A DNA stretch of 64,000 nucleotides from Bacteroidales bacterium (GTDB taxonomy: Bacteria; Bacteroidota; Bacteroidia; Bacteroidales; UBA932). Shown one piece after another: positions 26,890 through 34,528 of the stretch (position 1 is the first letter of the stretch; every line of letters begins with the position of its first letter). Where the stretch lies: assembly GCA_017630155.1 (NCBI GenBank), contig JAGBVU010000031.1:174875-238874 (forward strand), written 5' to 3'. The notes beneath the pieces were generated by a model. That model saw only the letters and a list, made by a program, of their open reading frames with translations. It ran no database searches and was not told the DNA's origin. A program made the translations under genes and the position numbers.

Positions 26890-28128
26890 ATGAAAATCGC
26901 AGTTGCAGGTACAGGTTATGTAGGTCTTTCGATGGCGGTGCTGCTGGCGCAGCGCAATAGCGTGGTGGCGGTGGATGTGGTGCCAGAGAAGGTGGAAAAG
27001 GTGAACAGGAGGGTGAGCCCCATCCAGGATGAGTATATCGAGAGGTTTTTCGCCCAGAAGGAGCTAGATTTGACCGCTACACTCGATGCTGAGGGTGCAT
27101 ACAGGGCTGCAGATTTCGTGGTTATTGCGACCCCGACAAATTATGACCCGAGGCAGAATTTCTTCGACACTTCTTCAGTTGAGGGTGTTATCCAGCAGGT
27201 TATGAAGGTCAACCCCGAGGCAATTATGGTGATCAAATCGACCGTTCCGGTAGGTTTTACCACCTCCGTCCGCGAAAAATACGGCTCCGACAACATATTG
27301 TTCTCCCCTGAATTTCTCCGCGAGAGCAAGGCCCTCTATGACAATCTTTACCCTTCCCGAATCATTGTGGGGACAGTGGTAGGGGATGCGCGCCTCGAGG
27401 ATGCAGCCCGCAGATTTGCAGAGCTATTGCACGAAGGGGCAGAGAAAGAGGATATTCCAGTGCTATTTATGGGCCTTAAGGAAGCAGAGGCAGTGAAGCT
27501 TTTTGCAAATACATACCTTGCTTTGCGCGTGAGCTATTTCAATGAGCTTGACACCTATGCAGAGATCAAGGGGCTCAGCACTCAGGATATAATCAATGGC
27601 ATCGGTCTGGATCCCCGTATTGGCACACATTATAACAATCCTTCATTTGGTTATGGTGGTTATTGTCTGCCTAAGGATACAAAGCAGTTGTTGGCGAATT
27701 ACAATGATGTGCCGCAGAATATGATGACTGCGATCGTGGAGAGCAATAGGACCCGTAAGGATTTCATTGCGGATCAGGTGCTGGCAAAGGCGGGTTATTA
27801 CAATTATTCTTCGAACAATGAGTTCGGTGCGGCTTCGGAGCGTGAGGTTGTTGTGGGTGTGTATCGTTTGACTATGAAGGCCAATAGCGATAATTTCCGC
27901 CAGAGTGCTATCCAGGGCGTGATGAAGCGCATCAAGGCGAAGGGTGCAACGGTGGTGATTTATGAGCCTACGCTTGAGGATGGCAGTACATTTTTCGGCA
28001 GCAGGGTAGTGAATGACCTTGTCCAGTTCAAGGCTCAGTGCCACGCCATCATCGCGAACCGTTATGATGCTTGCTTGGACGATGTCGCTGAGAAGGTTTA
28101 TACTCGCGACGTATTTAGAAGAGATTGA
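26890..28128 (+). CDS. ugd: UDP-glucose 6-dehydrogenase
   Basis: A 412-residue NAD-dependent dehydrogenase that makes UDP-glucuronate in two oxidation steps. [20 protein letters not shown] is the Rossmann loop, [13 protein letters not shown] and [20 protein letters not shown] bind the sugar, and [15 protein letters not shown] carries the catalytic Cys259. Length is normal for the family. GC-rich codons set it apart from the capsule genes upstream and link it to the host-like block on the right. It ends just before the 40-bp repeats. Confidence 0.95.
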   Translation: MKIAVAGTGYVGLSMAVLLAQRNSVVAVDVVPEKVEKVNRRVSPIQDEYIERFFAQKELDLTATLDAEGAYRAADFVVIATPTNYDPRQNFFDTSSVEGVIQQVMKVNPEAIMVIKSTVPVGFTTSVREKYGSDNILFSPEFLRESKALYDNLYPSRIIVGTVVGDARLEDAARRFAELLHEGAEKEDIPVLFMGLKEAEAVKLFANTYLALRVSYFNELDTYAEIKGLSTQDIINGIGLDPRIGTHYNNPSFGYGGYCLPKDTKQLLANYNDVPQNMMTAIVESNRTRKDFIADQVLAKAGYYNYSSNNEFGAASEREVVVGVYRLTMKANSDNFRQSAIQGVMKRIKAKGATVVIYEPTLEDGSTFFGSRVVNDLVQFKAQCHAIIANRYDACLDDVAEKVYTRDVFRRD

Positions 28129-28136
28129 TCCTGCCA

Positions 28137-28323
28137 ACACACACCCACGAGTTTTTGCTGGATTTCTTGCATGTGTGTCCCGAAATGGGGACATATAAGG
28201 CCATTTCCCATACACACTAGCAAGTTTTTCGTCATATTCTTGCATGTGTGTCTCGGAAACACTCCTTTCTGCTCTTTTCTGACACACACCCACGAGTTTT
28301 TGCTGGATTTCTTGCATGTGTGT
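28137..28323 (+). repeat. Three 40-42 bp repeats with ACACAC...GTGTGT ends, spaced 30-33 bp
   Basis: Copies lie at 28137-28178, 28212-28251 and 28282-28323. Outer copies are near-identical (ACACCCACGAGTTTTTGCTG then GATTTCTTGCATGTGTGT); the middle one differs at several positions. Each copy has inverted ends (ACACAC/GTGTGT). Spacers of 33 and 30 bp are unrelated to each other. The same repeat recurs in opposite orientation at 34.1-34.5 kb. This fills most of the gap between ugd and the hydrolase gene; the remainder (28324-28458) holds a small hairpin CTTGCC/GGCAAG at 28384-28401 and no gene. Confidence 0.8.
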
Positions 28324-28458
28324 CGACAAGCGCCCCTGCAATCGGCAAATATCTTCCATAATATGAATATGAACACGCAGAATCTTGCCTATATCGGCAA
28401 GTATTGCTAAGTTATATTAGGAGATAATCAAATTTCTGGCTCAATCATTGCTTTTAGC

Positions 28459-28480
28459 CGTTTGTAAACACTTACAAACG
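28459..28480 (+). promoter_or_regulatory. Perfect inverted repeat, candidate operator
   Basis: CGTTTGTAA and TTACAAACG are separated by ACAC, giving a perfect 9-bp dyad 18 bases before the likely start of the choloylglycine-hydrolase-family gene. The symmetry and position suit a dimeric regulator. No U tract follows, so it is not a terminator. Confidence 0.4.
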
Positions 28481-28498
28481 TTTAAAATGACAATGATT

Positions 28499-29590
28499 AT
28501 GAAACGAAATATTTTGATTATAGCTGCTGCAGTGGCCCTTTGGGGTGTGTCGGCAGTGGATGCCAGCGGTTGTACAGGCATCAGTTTGAGTGCAAAGGAT
28601 GGTTCAAGGGTGGTGGCCAGGACGGTGGACTGGGCTGCTGAGCCGATGGAGAGCGGGCTGGTGGTGGTCCCACGGGGACATTGGCACAGGGTCTACACTT
28701 CATCTGGAAATTATGGTTTCGAATTCAAGTCTCACTACGGATATGTGGGGATCTATGCTGAATATGAGCCTTTTATCATTGAGGGTATAAATGAGTCCGG
28801 ACTTTCTGCCGGGCTTTTCTTTTATCCTGGACATGAGGATCTCCTCTGCGAAGAGCCTAAGGATAGTGAGCGGACCCTTACCGATATGCAGTTTGTCTCA
28901 TGGGTTCTGGCCAATTTCTCCAATATTGAGCAGGTGAAAAAAGCTCTGAAGGAGTTGGATCTGGTGAGCCTTGATCATCGGATCGGGTCTGTCCACTGGC
29001 GTATAGCCGAACCATCCGGTAGGATGGTGGTAGTCGAAGTGGTGGATGGAGTCCCATTCTTCTATGAGAATCCTATCGGTGTGCTGACCAATTCGCCCGA
29101 TTTTCCCTGGCATCTTAAGAATATGAGCAATTACATAAATATTGCCCCAGGCACCCTCCCTGATACTTTTTTGAACAATAAATTCAGGCTCCAGTCATTG
29201 GGACATGGGAGCGGGATGCTTGGCCTTCCGGGGGATTTTACCTCACCTTCAAGATTTGTGCAGGCAGCATTTTTCAGCAGTACAGCCCCTATGACCAATA
29301 CAGGTGCAGATGCTGTGATGCAGGCATTCCATATACTTAACCAGTTCGATATCCCTATCGGTGCGCAGCATCCGGAAGGTGTTGCCCCTGATGGGCTTCC
29401 AAGTGCCACCCAATTTACTGTGGCTATAGACCAGAAGAGCATGAAACTCTATTATAGGACTGCTTGGAATTCGAATATCCGTTGCGTGGAGCTCAAGGGG
29501 ATAGACTTCAAAAAGTGCAAATATCAGGTCCGCCCTTTGGATAAGAGCCGTGTGCAGCCTGTGGAGATTTTGAAGTGGCACACTTCTTGA
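28499..29590 (+). CDS. Choloylglycine hydrolase/linear amide C-N hydrolase, secreted
   Basis: A 363-residue N-terminal-nucleophile hydrolase related to bile salt hydrolases and penicillin V acylases. A signal peptide (KRNILIIAAAVALWGVSAVD) is followed by ASGC; Cys25 (SGCTGISLSAKDG) becomes the N-terminal nucleophile after processing. Further family marks are ARTVDWAAEP, YAEYEPFIIEGINESGLSAG and VLTNSPDFPWHLKNM. Substrate may be conjugated bile salts or N-acyl compounds. Three in-frame ATGs (28487, 28493, 28499) are possible; the last gives the most standard signal peptide. GC-rich, host-like composition. Confidence 0.88.
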   Translation: MKRNILIIAAAVALWGVSAVDASGCTGISLSAKDGSRVVARTVDWAAEPMESGLVVVPRGHWHRVYTSSGNYGFEFKSHYGYVGIYAEYEPFIIEGINESGLSAGLFFYPGHEDLLCEEPKDSERTLTDMQFVSWVLANFSNIEQVKKALKELDLVSLDHRIGSVHWRIAEPSGRMVVVEVVDGVPFFYENPIGVLTNSPDFPWHLKNMSNYINIAPGTLPDTFLNNKFRLQSLGHGSGMLGLPGDFTSPSRFVQAAFFSSTAPMTNTGADAVMQAFHILNQFDIPIGAQHPEGVAPDGLPSATQFTVAIDQKSMKLYYRTAWNSNIRCVELKGIDFKKCKYQVRPLDKSRVQPVEILKWHTS

Positions 29591-29627
29591 CATTATCCAA
29601 GTGTAAACAATTTAAAACGTAGATAAA

Positions 29628-30152
29628 ATGAAAACTCATATATTAGGAATTATCGCTTTGTGTGCATTGCCACTTATGTCTTGCGAGTCAAGTGTGGATA
29701 CAAGCACAGTGGATCGTTTTGATCTCAACAAATATTTGGGAATATGGTATGAAGTGGCCAGATACGACCACTCATTCGAGAAGGGGATGGACAATACCAT
29801 CGCACAGTATATCCTTCAGGATGACGGCACAGTGGCTGTAATCAATTCCGGATGGAAAAACGGGAAATATCAGATTGCTGAAGGAAAGGCCAAATACCCA
29901 GACCCTGAAGGGAATCAAGGTGCTCTTAAAGTCTCCTTTTTCCTATTCTTCTATTCGGAATACAATATTATGATGGTGGATGAGAATTACCAGATGTCGC
30001 TGGTAGGGAGCAAGAGTGAAAACTACCTGTGGATACTCTCACGCACTCCGGAACCAGATCCAGTCCTTCTGGGTATGATGCTTGAGGAGGCAGCGGACAG
30101 AGGTTATGACATCGACCAGCTTATCTGGGTAGATCAATCAAGAAATATGTAA
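29628..30152 (+). CDS. blc: Lipocalin family lipoprotein, Blc-like
   Basis: A 174-residue outer-membrane-type lipoprotein with lipobox LPLMSC (Cys19). The lipocalin signature is FDLNKYLGIWYEVARYDHSFEKG (given here as motif GIWYEVAR near residue 43), then YILQDDGTVAVINSGW and NYLWILSRTPEPDP, all typical of bacterial lipocalin Blc, which binds lysophospholipids or fatty acids. Length is normal. It follows the hydrolase gene by 37 bases and ends before a strong terminator, so these two probably form a short transcript. Confidence 0.9.
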   Translation: MKTHILGIIALCALPLMSCESSVDTSTVDRFDLNKYLGIWYEVARYDHSFEKGMDNTIAQYILQDDGTVAVINSGWKNGKYQIAEGKAKYPDPEGNQGALKVSFFLFFYSEYNIMMVDENYQMSLVGSKSENYLWILSRTPEPDPVLLGMMLEEAADRGYDIDQLIWVDQSRNM

Positions 30153-30176
30153 TCCCATCCATTTCACAAACCCAGC

Positions 30177-30216
30177 CCGAAGGTGCAATTCAGACCGCCC
30201 TTCGGGCTTTTTTATT
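30177..30216 (+). terminator. Intrinsic terminator after lipocalin gene
   Basis: AGCCCGAAGG pairs with CCCTTCGGGCT across a loop of about 17 bases, followed at once by TTTTTTATT. It closes the hydrolase-lipocalin transcript and isolates it from the rhamnose genes. The 120 bases between it and rfbC show no clear gene or promoter, only a weak TATATTCG at about 30237. Confidence 0.8.
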
Positions 30217-30333
30217 GGATTTATGGCACTTTTGTGCTATATTCGTAGGTTTTTATGAAATCAAGTGGTGATGGGACAATGCTAAAAAACCAATACGGAC
30301 AATACCTGCTGAAGGTAATAGATGATGTAAAAA

Positions 30334-30879
30334 ATGGAAGTAATTAAGACAGCTATAGATGGGGTTCTGATTATCGAACCGAAGGTGTTTGGGGACCACA
30401 GAGGATACTTTTTCGAGAGTTTCAACGAGAGGGAGTTTGCTGCAAAAAGTGGCGTGGATGTCCATTTTGTGCAGGACAATGAGTCAAAATCTTGTTACGG
30501 AGTGGTCCGCGGGCTCCATTTCCAAAAGGGTGAGCATGCACAGGCCAAGCTGGTCCGAGTGATTAGCGGCAAGGTGCTGGATGTGGCAGTGGATATCCGT
30601 CCAGGCTCCCCCACATTTGGCAAACACGTCGCAGCAGAGCTTACAGCCGAGAACCATCGCCAGTTTTTCATCCCGAAAGGGTTTGCCCACGGCTTTGTGG
30701 TTCTTAGCCCGGAAGCGGTATTCCAATACAAGTGCGACGAGTTCTATTGCCCTGAGGCAGAGGGGGCTATCGCTTGGAATGACCCGGATGTAGCTATTGA
30801 CTGGCAAATTCCGGCATCAGATGTTATTCTCAGCGACAAGGACCGAAAGCATCCACGATTAAAAGACGCAGAGCTATGA
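30334..30879 (+). CDS. rfbC: dTDP-4-dehydrorhamnose 3,5-epimerase
   Basis: A 181-residue RmlC cupin enzyme. VFGDHRGYFFESFNEREFA, FVQDNESKSCYGVVRGLHFQ (catalytic His), KLVRVISGKVLDVAVDIR and FIPKGFAHGFVVLSPEA are the standard motifs. It converts dTDP-4-keto-6-deoxyglucose to dTDP-4-keto-rhamnose. It overlaps rfbD by four bases. No rfbA is in the window; it is probably upstream of position 1 or elsewhere. Confidence 0.96.
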   Translation: MEVIKTAIDGVLIIEPKVFGDHRGYFFESFNEREFAAKSGVDVHFVQDNESKSCYGVVRGLHFQKGEHAQAKLVRVISGKVLDVAVDIRPGSPTFGKHVAAELTAENHRQFFIPKGFAHGFVVLSPEAVFQYKCDEFYCPEAEGAIAWNDPDVAIDWQIPASDVILSDKDRKHPRLKDAEL

Positions 30880-31769
30880 AAATACTGGTAACAGGTGCAA
30901 ACGGGCAGCTCGGCCGCTGCATTAGGATCCTCGCTCCTGATAGCGGGCACAGCTTCATCTTTACAGATGTGGTGGAGGCGGAAGGGCTTCAGACTCAGAT
31001 GCTTGATATTACAAATCTGGACGCTGTCCGCGCAATGGTGGCAGCAGAGGGGATAGAGGCGGTGATCAATTGCGCAGCTTATACCAATGTCGATGCTGCA
31101 GAGGACAATTTTGAACTTGCAGATCTTCTGAATGCCAAGGCTCCCGAGAATCTCGCTATCGCAATGAGGGAGGTAGATGGCCTTCTGGTCCATATTTCTA
31201 CCGACTATGTGTTCGGAGGAGATCCATACAATACCCCTTGCCGTGAAGAGCAGTGCGGCACCCCTACAGGTGTTTACGGCCTGACCAAACTGCGTGGAGA
31301 AGAGGCAATTGCTGCAGTGGGATGTCGCCATATAATAATCCGCACCGCCTGGCTCTATTCTGAATTTGGGAAGAATTTCTGTAAGACAATGCTTCAGCTT
31401 ACAGCCACCAAGCCCCAGCTCAAAGTAGTATTCGACCAAGTCGGCACCCCGACATATGCGAGGGATCTGGCAGTAGCGATCATGATTATAGCAGAGAGGT
31501 ATGAAGATGACTTTGGATATGGCATCTACCACTTCTCAAATGAGGGGGTATCCAGCTGGTACGACTTCGCTAAGGCGATAGCGGAATATGCCGGGCATAC
31601 CGACTGCGACATCCAGCCGTGCCACAGCTACGAATTCCCATCAAAAGTGAACCGTCCTGCATACTCAGTCCTCGATAAAACAAAAATAAAAGAGAGATTC
31701 GGCCTGAAGATTCCATATTGGACTGACTCTCTAAGAAAATGCATAGATAACCTTCAGAAAATAAAATAA
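30876..31769 (+). CDS. rfbD: dTDP-4-dehydrorhamnose reductase
   Basis: A 297-residue RmlD reductase giving dTDP-L-rhamnose with NAD(P)H. ILVTGANGQLGRCIRIL is the cofactor loop, NCAAYTNVDAAEDN and HISTDYVFGG the substrate region, and VYGLTKLRGEEA the catalytic YxxxK. The C-terminus (SWYDFAKAIAEYAG, RPAYSVLDKTKI) is typical. It starts inside the rfbC stop and is followed by galE after 8 bases. Confidence 0.96.
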   Translation: MKILVTGANGQLGRCIRILAPDSGHSFIFTDVVEAEGLQTQMLDITNLDAVRAMVAAEGIEAVINCAAYTNVDAAEDNFELADLLNAKAPENLAIAMREVDGLLVHISTDYVFGGDPYNTPCREEQCGTPTGVYGLTKLRGEEAIAAVGCRHIIIRTAWLYSEFGKNFCKTMLQLTATKPQLKVVFDQVGTPTYARDLAVAIMIIAERYEDDFGYGIYHFSNEGVSSWYDFAKAIAEYAGHTDCDIQPCHSYEFPSKVNRPAYSVLDKTKIKERFGLKIPYWTDSLRKCIDNLQKIK

Positions 31770-31777
31770 CTACATAT

Positions 31778-32800
31778 ATGAAAAAGACCATATTGGTAAC
31801 CGGAGGAGCCGGATATATTGGCTCACATACATTGATAGAACTTGACAAGGCCGGATACGACTTCGTCGTGGTGGACAACCTTGCCAACTCCCAAAGGGAG
31901 GCATTGAAGAGGGTAGAGACCATCATCGGTCGCGAGGTTCCTTTTCATCAGGTGGATGTGAGAGATTCTCAAGCATTGGGCGAAGTAATGGACCAATATA
32001 ATCTCTACGCATGTATCCATTTTGCAGGGCTGAAGGCGGTAGGGGAGTCAGTAGCCAAACCTCTCGAGTACTATGAGAACAATATGAACAGCACATTTGT
32101 CCTCCTGGACCAGCTCAGAAAGCATGGCTGCAAAAACATTATCTTCTCTTCGTCGGCTACAGTTTATGGAGACCCAGAGATTATACCCATTACAGAAGCT
32201 TGTCCTAAAGGAAAATGCACAAATCCTTATGGACAGACTAAAAGTATGCTTGAAGAGGTGCTAATAGATGTCCAAAAAGCGGACCCTGAGTGGAATGTCG
32301 TAATATTAAGATACTTTAATCCTATTGGTGCTCATATTAGTGGTTTAATAGGTGAAAATCCAAATGGTATTCCAAATAACCTAATGCCATATGTCACACA
32401 GGTAGCTGTAGGAAAAAGGCCATTCTTAGGTGTCTTTGGCAATGATTATAATACCCATGATGGTACAGGTGTACGAGACTATATCCACGTGGTGGATCTG
32501 GCTAATGGTCATGTATGTGCACTCCAGTCAATTCAAAAAAATTGTGGATTAGCAATATATAATCTTGGAACTGGTAAGGGATACTCTGTTCTGGATGTAG
32601 TAAAATCCTTTGAAAAAGTGAGCGGTGTTTCTATACCTTATGAAATACAGCCACGTAGAGCTGGAGATATTGCCACATGCTATAGTAATCCTCAAAAAGC
32701 AAAAGATGAACTCGGCTGGGAGGCCAAGAACACATTGGACGATATGTGCCGTGACTCCTGGAACTGGCAGAAAAACAACCCTAACGGGTACACCAAATAA
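31778..32800 (+). CDS. galE: UDP-glucose 4-epimerase
   Basis: A 340-residue GalE. ILVTGGAGYIGSHTLIEL binds NAD, FSSSATVYG and NPYGQTKSMLEE hold the catalytic Ser/Tyr/Lys, and YFNPIGAHISGLIGE and GTGVRDYIHVVDLANGH complete the signature. It supplies UDP-galactose, which Glf can turn into UDP-galactofuranose. The DNA is a mosaic: the start (to about 32190) and the end (from about 32710) use GC-rich codons like the neighbours, while the middle 500 bases are AT-rich, which suggests gene conversion with a capsule-borne galE. Confidence 0.95.
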   Translation: MKKTILVTGGAGYIGSHTLIELDKAGYDFVVVDNLANSQREALKRVETIIGREVPFHQVDVRDSQALGEVMDQYNLYACIHFAGLKAVGESVAKPLEYYENNMNSTFVLLDQLRKHGCKNIIFSSSATVYGDPEIIPITEACPKGKCTNPYGQTKSMLEEVLIDVQKADPEWNVVILRYFNPIGAHISGLIGENPNGIPNNLMPYVTQVAVGKRPFLGVFGNDYNTHDGTGVRDYIHVVDLANGHVCALQSIQKNCGLAIYNLGTGKGYSVLDVVKSFEKVSGVSIPYEIQPRRAGDIATCYSNPQKAKDELGWEAKNTLDDMCRDSWNWQKNNPNGYTK

Positions 32801-32807
32801 TCTGACT

Positions 32808-34082
32808 ATGGCTGGAAGGAATATATTGATCACAGGCGGGGCCGGATTTATCGGATCCCATGTAGTGAGGCTCTTTGTGAACAAATATCCTGACTATAAG
32901 ATAATCTGTCTGGACAAACTTACCTATGCCGGTAATCTGGCGAATCTGAAGGATCTGGAGAGTAAGGAGAACTATAAATTTGTCAAGATGGATATTTGTG
33001 ATTTCGAGGGTGTATACCAGTTGATGCAGGATGAGAGGATTGACGGCATTATCCATCTGGCTGCCGAGTCACATGTCGACCGCAGCATCAAGGATCCCTT
33101 CACATTTGCCCAGACCAATGTAATGGGCACTCTGTCGCTCCTTCAAGCTGCAAAACTCTACTGGGAGCAATTTAATTATAAGATGTCCGTTGAATCTGCA
33201 GACCATTTGAGTCAGAATGATTTGCCGCCCACGGCACTAGTGGGAGGGGCCCGTCGCGAAAGCGATGGGAGGGCGAAGCGAAGCGAAGATTATTCTGAAG
33301 CAAATGGTCTGCAGGATCAAAGTGTTCAATGCAGATTCTACCACATCTCTACAGACGAGGTATACGGCGCTCTTAAGATGAACCATCCGGAGGGGATCGA
33401 GCCACCATTCAAGACAGTGGCATCATCTGAAGGACATAAAGCCTATGGTGACGACTTCTTCTACGAGACCACCAAGTACAACCCACACTCACCATACAGC
33501 GCAGCCAAGGCCTCAAGCGACCATTTCGTGAGGGCATACCACGACACATACGGAATGCCTACGATCGTAACCAACTGCTCAAACAACTACGGTCCGTACC
33601 AATTCCCTGAGAAGCTTATCCCGCTGTTTATAAACAATATCCGTCACCGCAAACCGCTCCCTGTATACGGAAAAGGGGAGAATGTACGCGACTGGCTCTA
33701 CGTAGAGGACCACGCCAGAGCTATTGACCTTATATTCCACGAAGGAAAGATCGCTGAGACATACAATATCGGTGGCTTCAATGAGTGGAAAAACATCGAC
33801 CTTATCAAAGTGATGATAAAGACAGTCGACCGTATTCTCGGCAATCCCGAGGGTTATAGCCTCGATCTCATCACTTACGTCACTGACCGCCTCGGACACG
33901 ATGCACGCTACGCTATCGACTCGACTAAACTCCAGAAAGAACTCGGCTGGGAACCATCCCTGCAGTTCGAAGAGGGTATCGAGAAGACAGTCCGCTGGTA
34001 CCTCGAAAATCAGGAGTGGATGGACAATGTCACCAGCGGAGACTACATGAAGTATTACGAAGAGATGTATAGAGGAAGATAA
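32808..34082 (+). CDS. rfbB: dTDP-glucose 4,6-dehydratase with in-frame palindromic insertion
   Basis: A 424-residue RmlB, longer than the usual 350-380. Standard motifs are ILITGGAGFIGSHVVRLFV, LAAESHVDRSIKDP, FYHISTDEVYGAL, SPYSAAKASSDHFVRAYHDT (catalytic Tyr/Lys) and VRDWLYVEDHARAID. Residues about 127-171, between YWEQFNYK and CRFYHISTDE, are a low-conservation insertion encoded by a 131-bp palindromic element. The insertion lies on the loop just before the catalytic Thr-Asp-Glu strand, and the frame is kept, so the enzyme may still work. The ATG giving MAGRNILITGG is chosen; a longer frame upstream overlaps galE. The C-terminus nearly repeats that of the partial copy at position 1. Confidence 0.93.
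   Translation: MAGRNILITGGAGFIGSHVVRLFVNKYPDYKIICLDKLTYAGNLANLKDLESKENYKFVKMDICDFEGVYQLMQDERIDGIIHLAAESHVDRSIKDPFTFAQTNVMGTLSLLQAAKLYWEQFNYKMSVESADHLSQNDLPPTALVGGARRESDGRAKRSEDYSEANGLQDQSVQCRFYHISTDEVYGALKMNHPEGIEPPFKTVASSEGHKAYGDDFFYETTKYNPHSPYSAAKASSDHFVRAYHDTYGMPTIVTNCSNNYGPYQFPEKLIPLFINNIRHRKPLPVYGKGENVRDWLYVEDHARAIDLIFHEGKIAETYNIGGFNEWKNIDLIKVMIKTVDRILGNPEGYSLDLITYVTDRLGHDARYAIDSTKLQKELGWEPSLQFEEGIEKTVRWYLENQEWMDNVTSGDYMKYYEEMYRGR
33190..33320 (+). repeat. Two-hairpin palindromic element, copy 1 (inside rfbB)
   Basis: Arms of about 36 bases (33190-33225 and 33285-33320) are inverted copies; the best part is CTGCAGACCATTTG against CAAATGGTCTGCAG. Between them are hairpin CCCAC/GTGGG, then AGGGG, then hairpin CCCGTCGC-GAAA-GCGATGGG, then AGGG. 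The core matches those at 34.2 kb and 51.0 kb, the arms do not. It is read through in frame as part of RfbB. Confidence 0.75.
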
Positions 34083-34084
34083 CG

Positions 34085-34124
34085 ACAGACCTGCAAGAAA
34101 TCCGGCAAAAACTCGTGGGTGTGT
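34085..34124 (-). repeat. 40-bp ACACAC/GTGTGT repeat, inverted orientation
   Basis: The reverse complement of the 28.1-28.3 kb repeats, starting right after the rfbB stop. It carries CTGCAAGAAATCCGGCAAAA followed by ACTCGTGGGTGTGT. The gap from 34125 to 34208 holds no gene; together with the next two entries it makes up the 446-base stretch between rfbB and the hydrolase. Confidence 0.75.
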
Positions 34125-34208
34125 GGGAATATGGCGTGGTGACGCGTGTGATTTGTCGACTTTTGCTGGCGTCGAGTAGGGAAAAGTGTACTGATGGAGT
34201 AGCGACAG

Positions 34209-34319
34209 CGGAGATTAAGGTTCTGAAGGCCTAAGCACCCGCGCTTGATAGCGGGGGGACCGCGCCGCAAGGCGTGGTGGGAGTGAGCATCGCGAACGCC
34301 TGAAGAACCTTAACTCCGA
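34209..34319 (+). repeat. Two-hairpin palindromic element, copy 2
   Basis: Inverted arms (34209-34230 against 34298-34319; core of match TTAAGGTTCT/AGAACCTTAA) enclose hairpin CCCGC/GCGGG, then GGGGACC, then hairpin ACCGCGCC-GCAA-GGCGTGGT and GGGAGTG. The order of parts equals copies 1 and 3, and stem bases differ in a compensated way. Arms share no sequence with the other copies. Confidence 0.7.
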
Positions 34320-34355
34320 GCCGCGACAAAATGATATAGGAGAAATCCGCGAGCA

Positions 34356-34468
34356 ACACACCTGCAAGAAATCGGGCGAAAACTCGTAGGTGTGTGGTAA
34401 AATAGACCGGAAACTGGGGCTTTTCCGGACACACCTGCTAGAAATCGGGCAAAAACTCGTGGGTGTGT
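34356..34468 (-). repeat. Two 40-bp ACACAC/GTGTGT repeats, inverted orientation, 33-bp spacer
   Basis: Copies at 34356-34395 and 34429-34468 read ACACACCTGC(A/T)AGAAATCG then GGC(A/G)AAAACTCG, the reverse complement of the set at 28.1 kb. The 33-bp spacer has the same length as the first spacer there. Together the two sets bracket 28324-34084. A partial copy of another palindrome, ACAGGTCGGGCATGA, ends the gap at 34486-34500. Confidence 0.78.
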
Positions 34469-34528
34469 GGTGAAAGTGGCCAGAAACAGGTCGGGCATGA
34501 TATAATATTAGACAGAAGCAGAAGTATT

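Noticed and set aside
28137..28323. CRISPR-like array (three 40-bp repeats, about 30-bp spacers)
   Set aside because: The middle repeat differs at many positions, copies occur in both orientations elsewhere, a spacer segment recurs at 48.9 kb, and no cas gene is present.
32625..32807. Longer rfbB start inside galE
   Set aside because: The added residues come from another frame of galE and the RmlB fold begins at MAGRNILITGG.
34463..34528. Longer start for the alpha/beta hydrolase
   Set aside because: It would translate the end of a 40-bp repeat and a palindrome before the signal anchor; the downstream ATG is the normal beginning.
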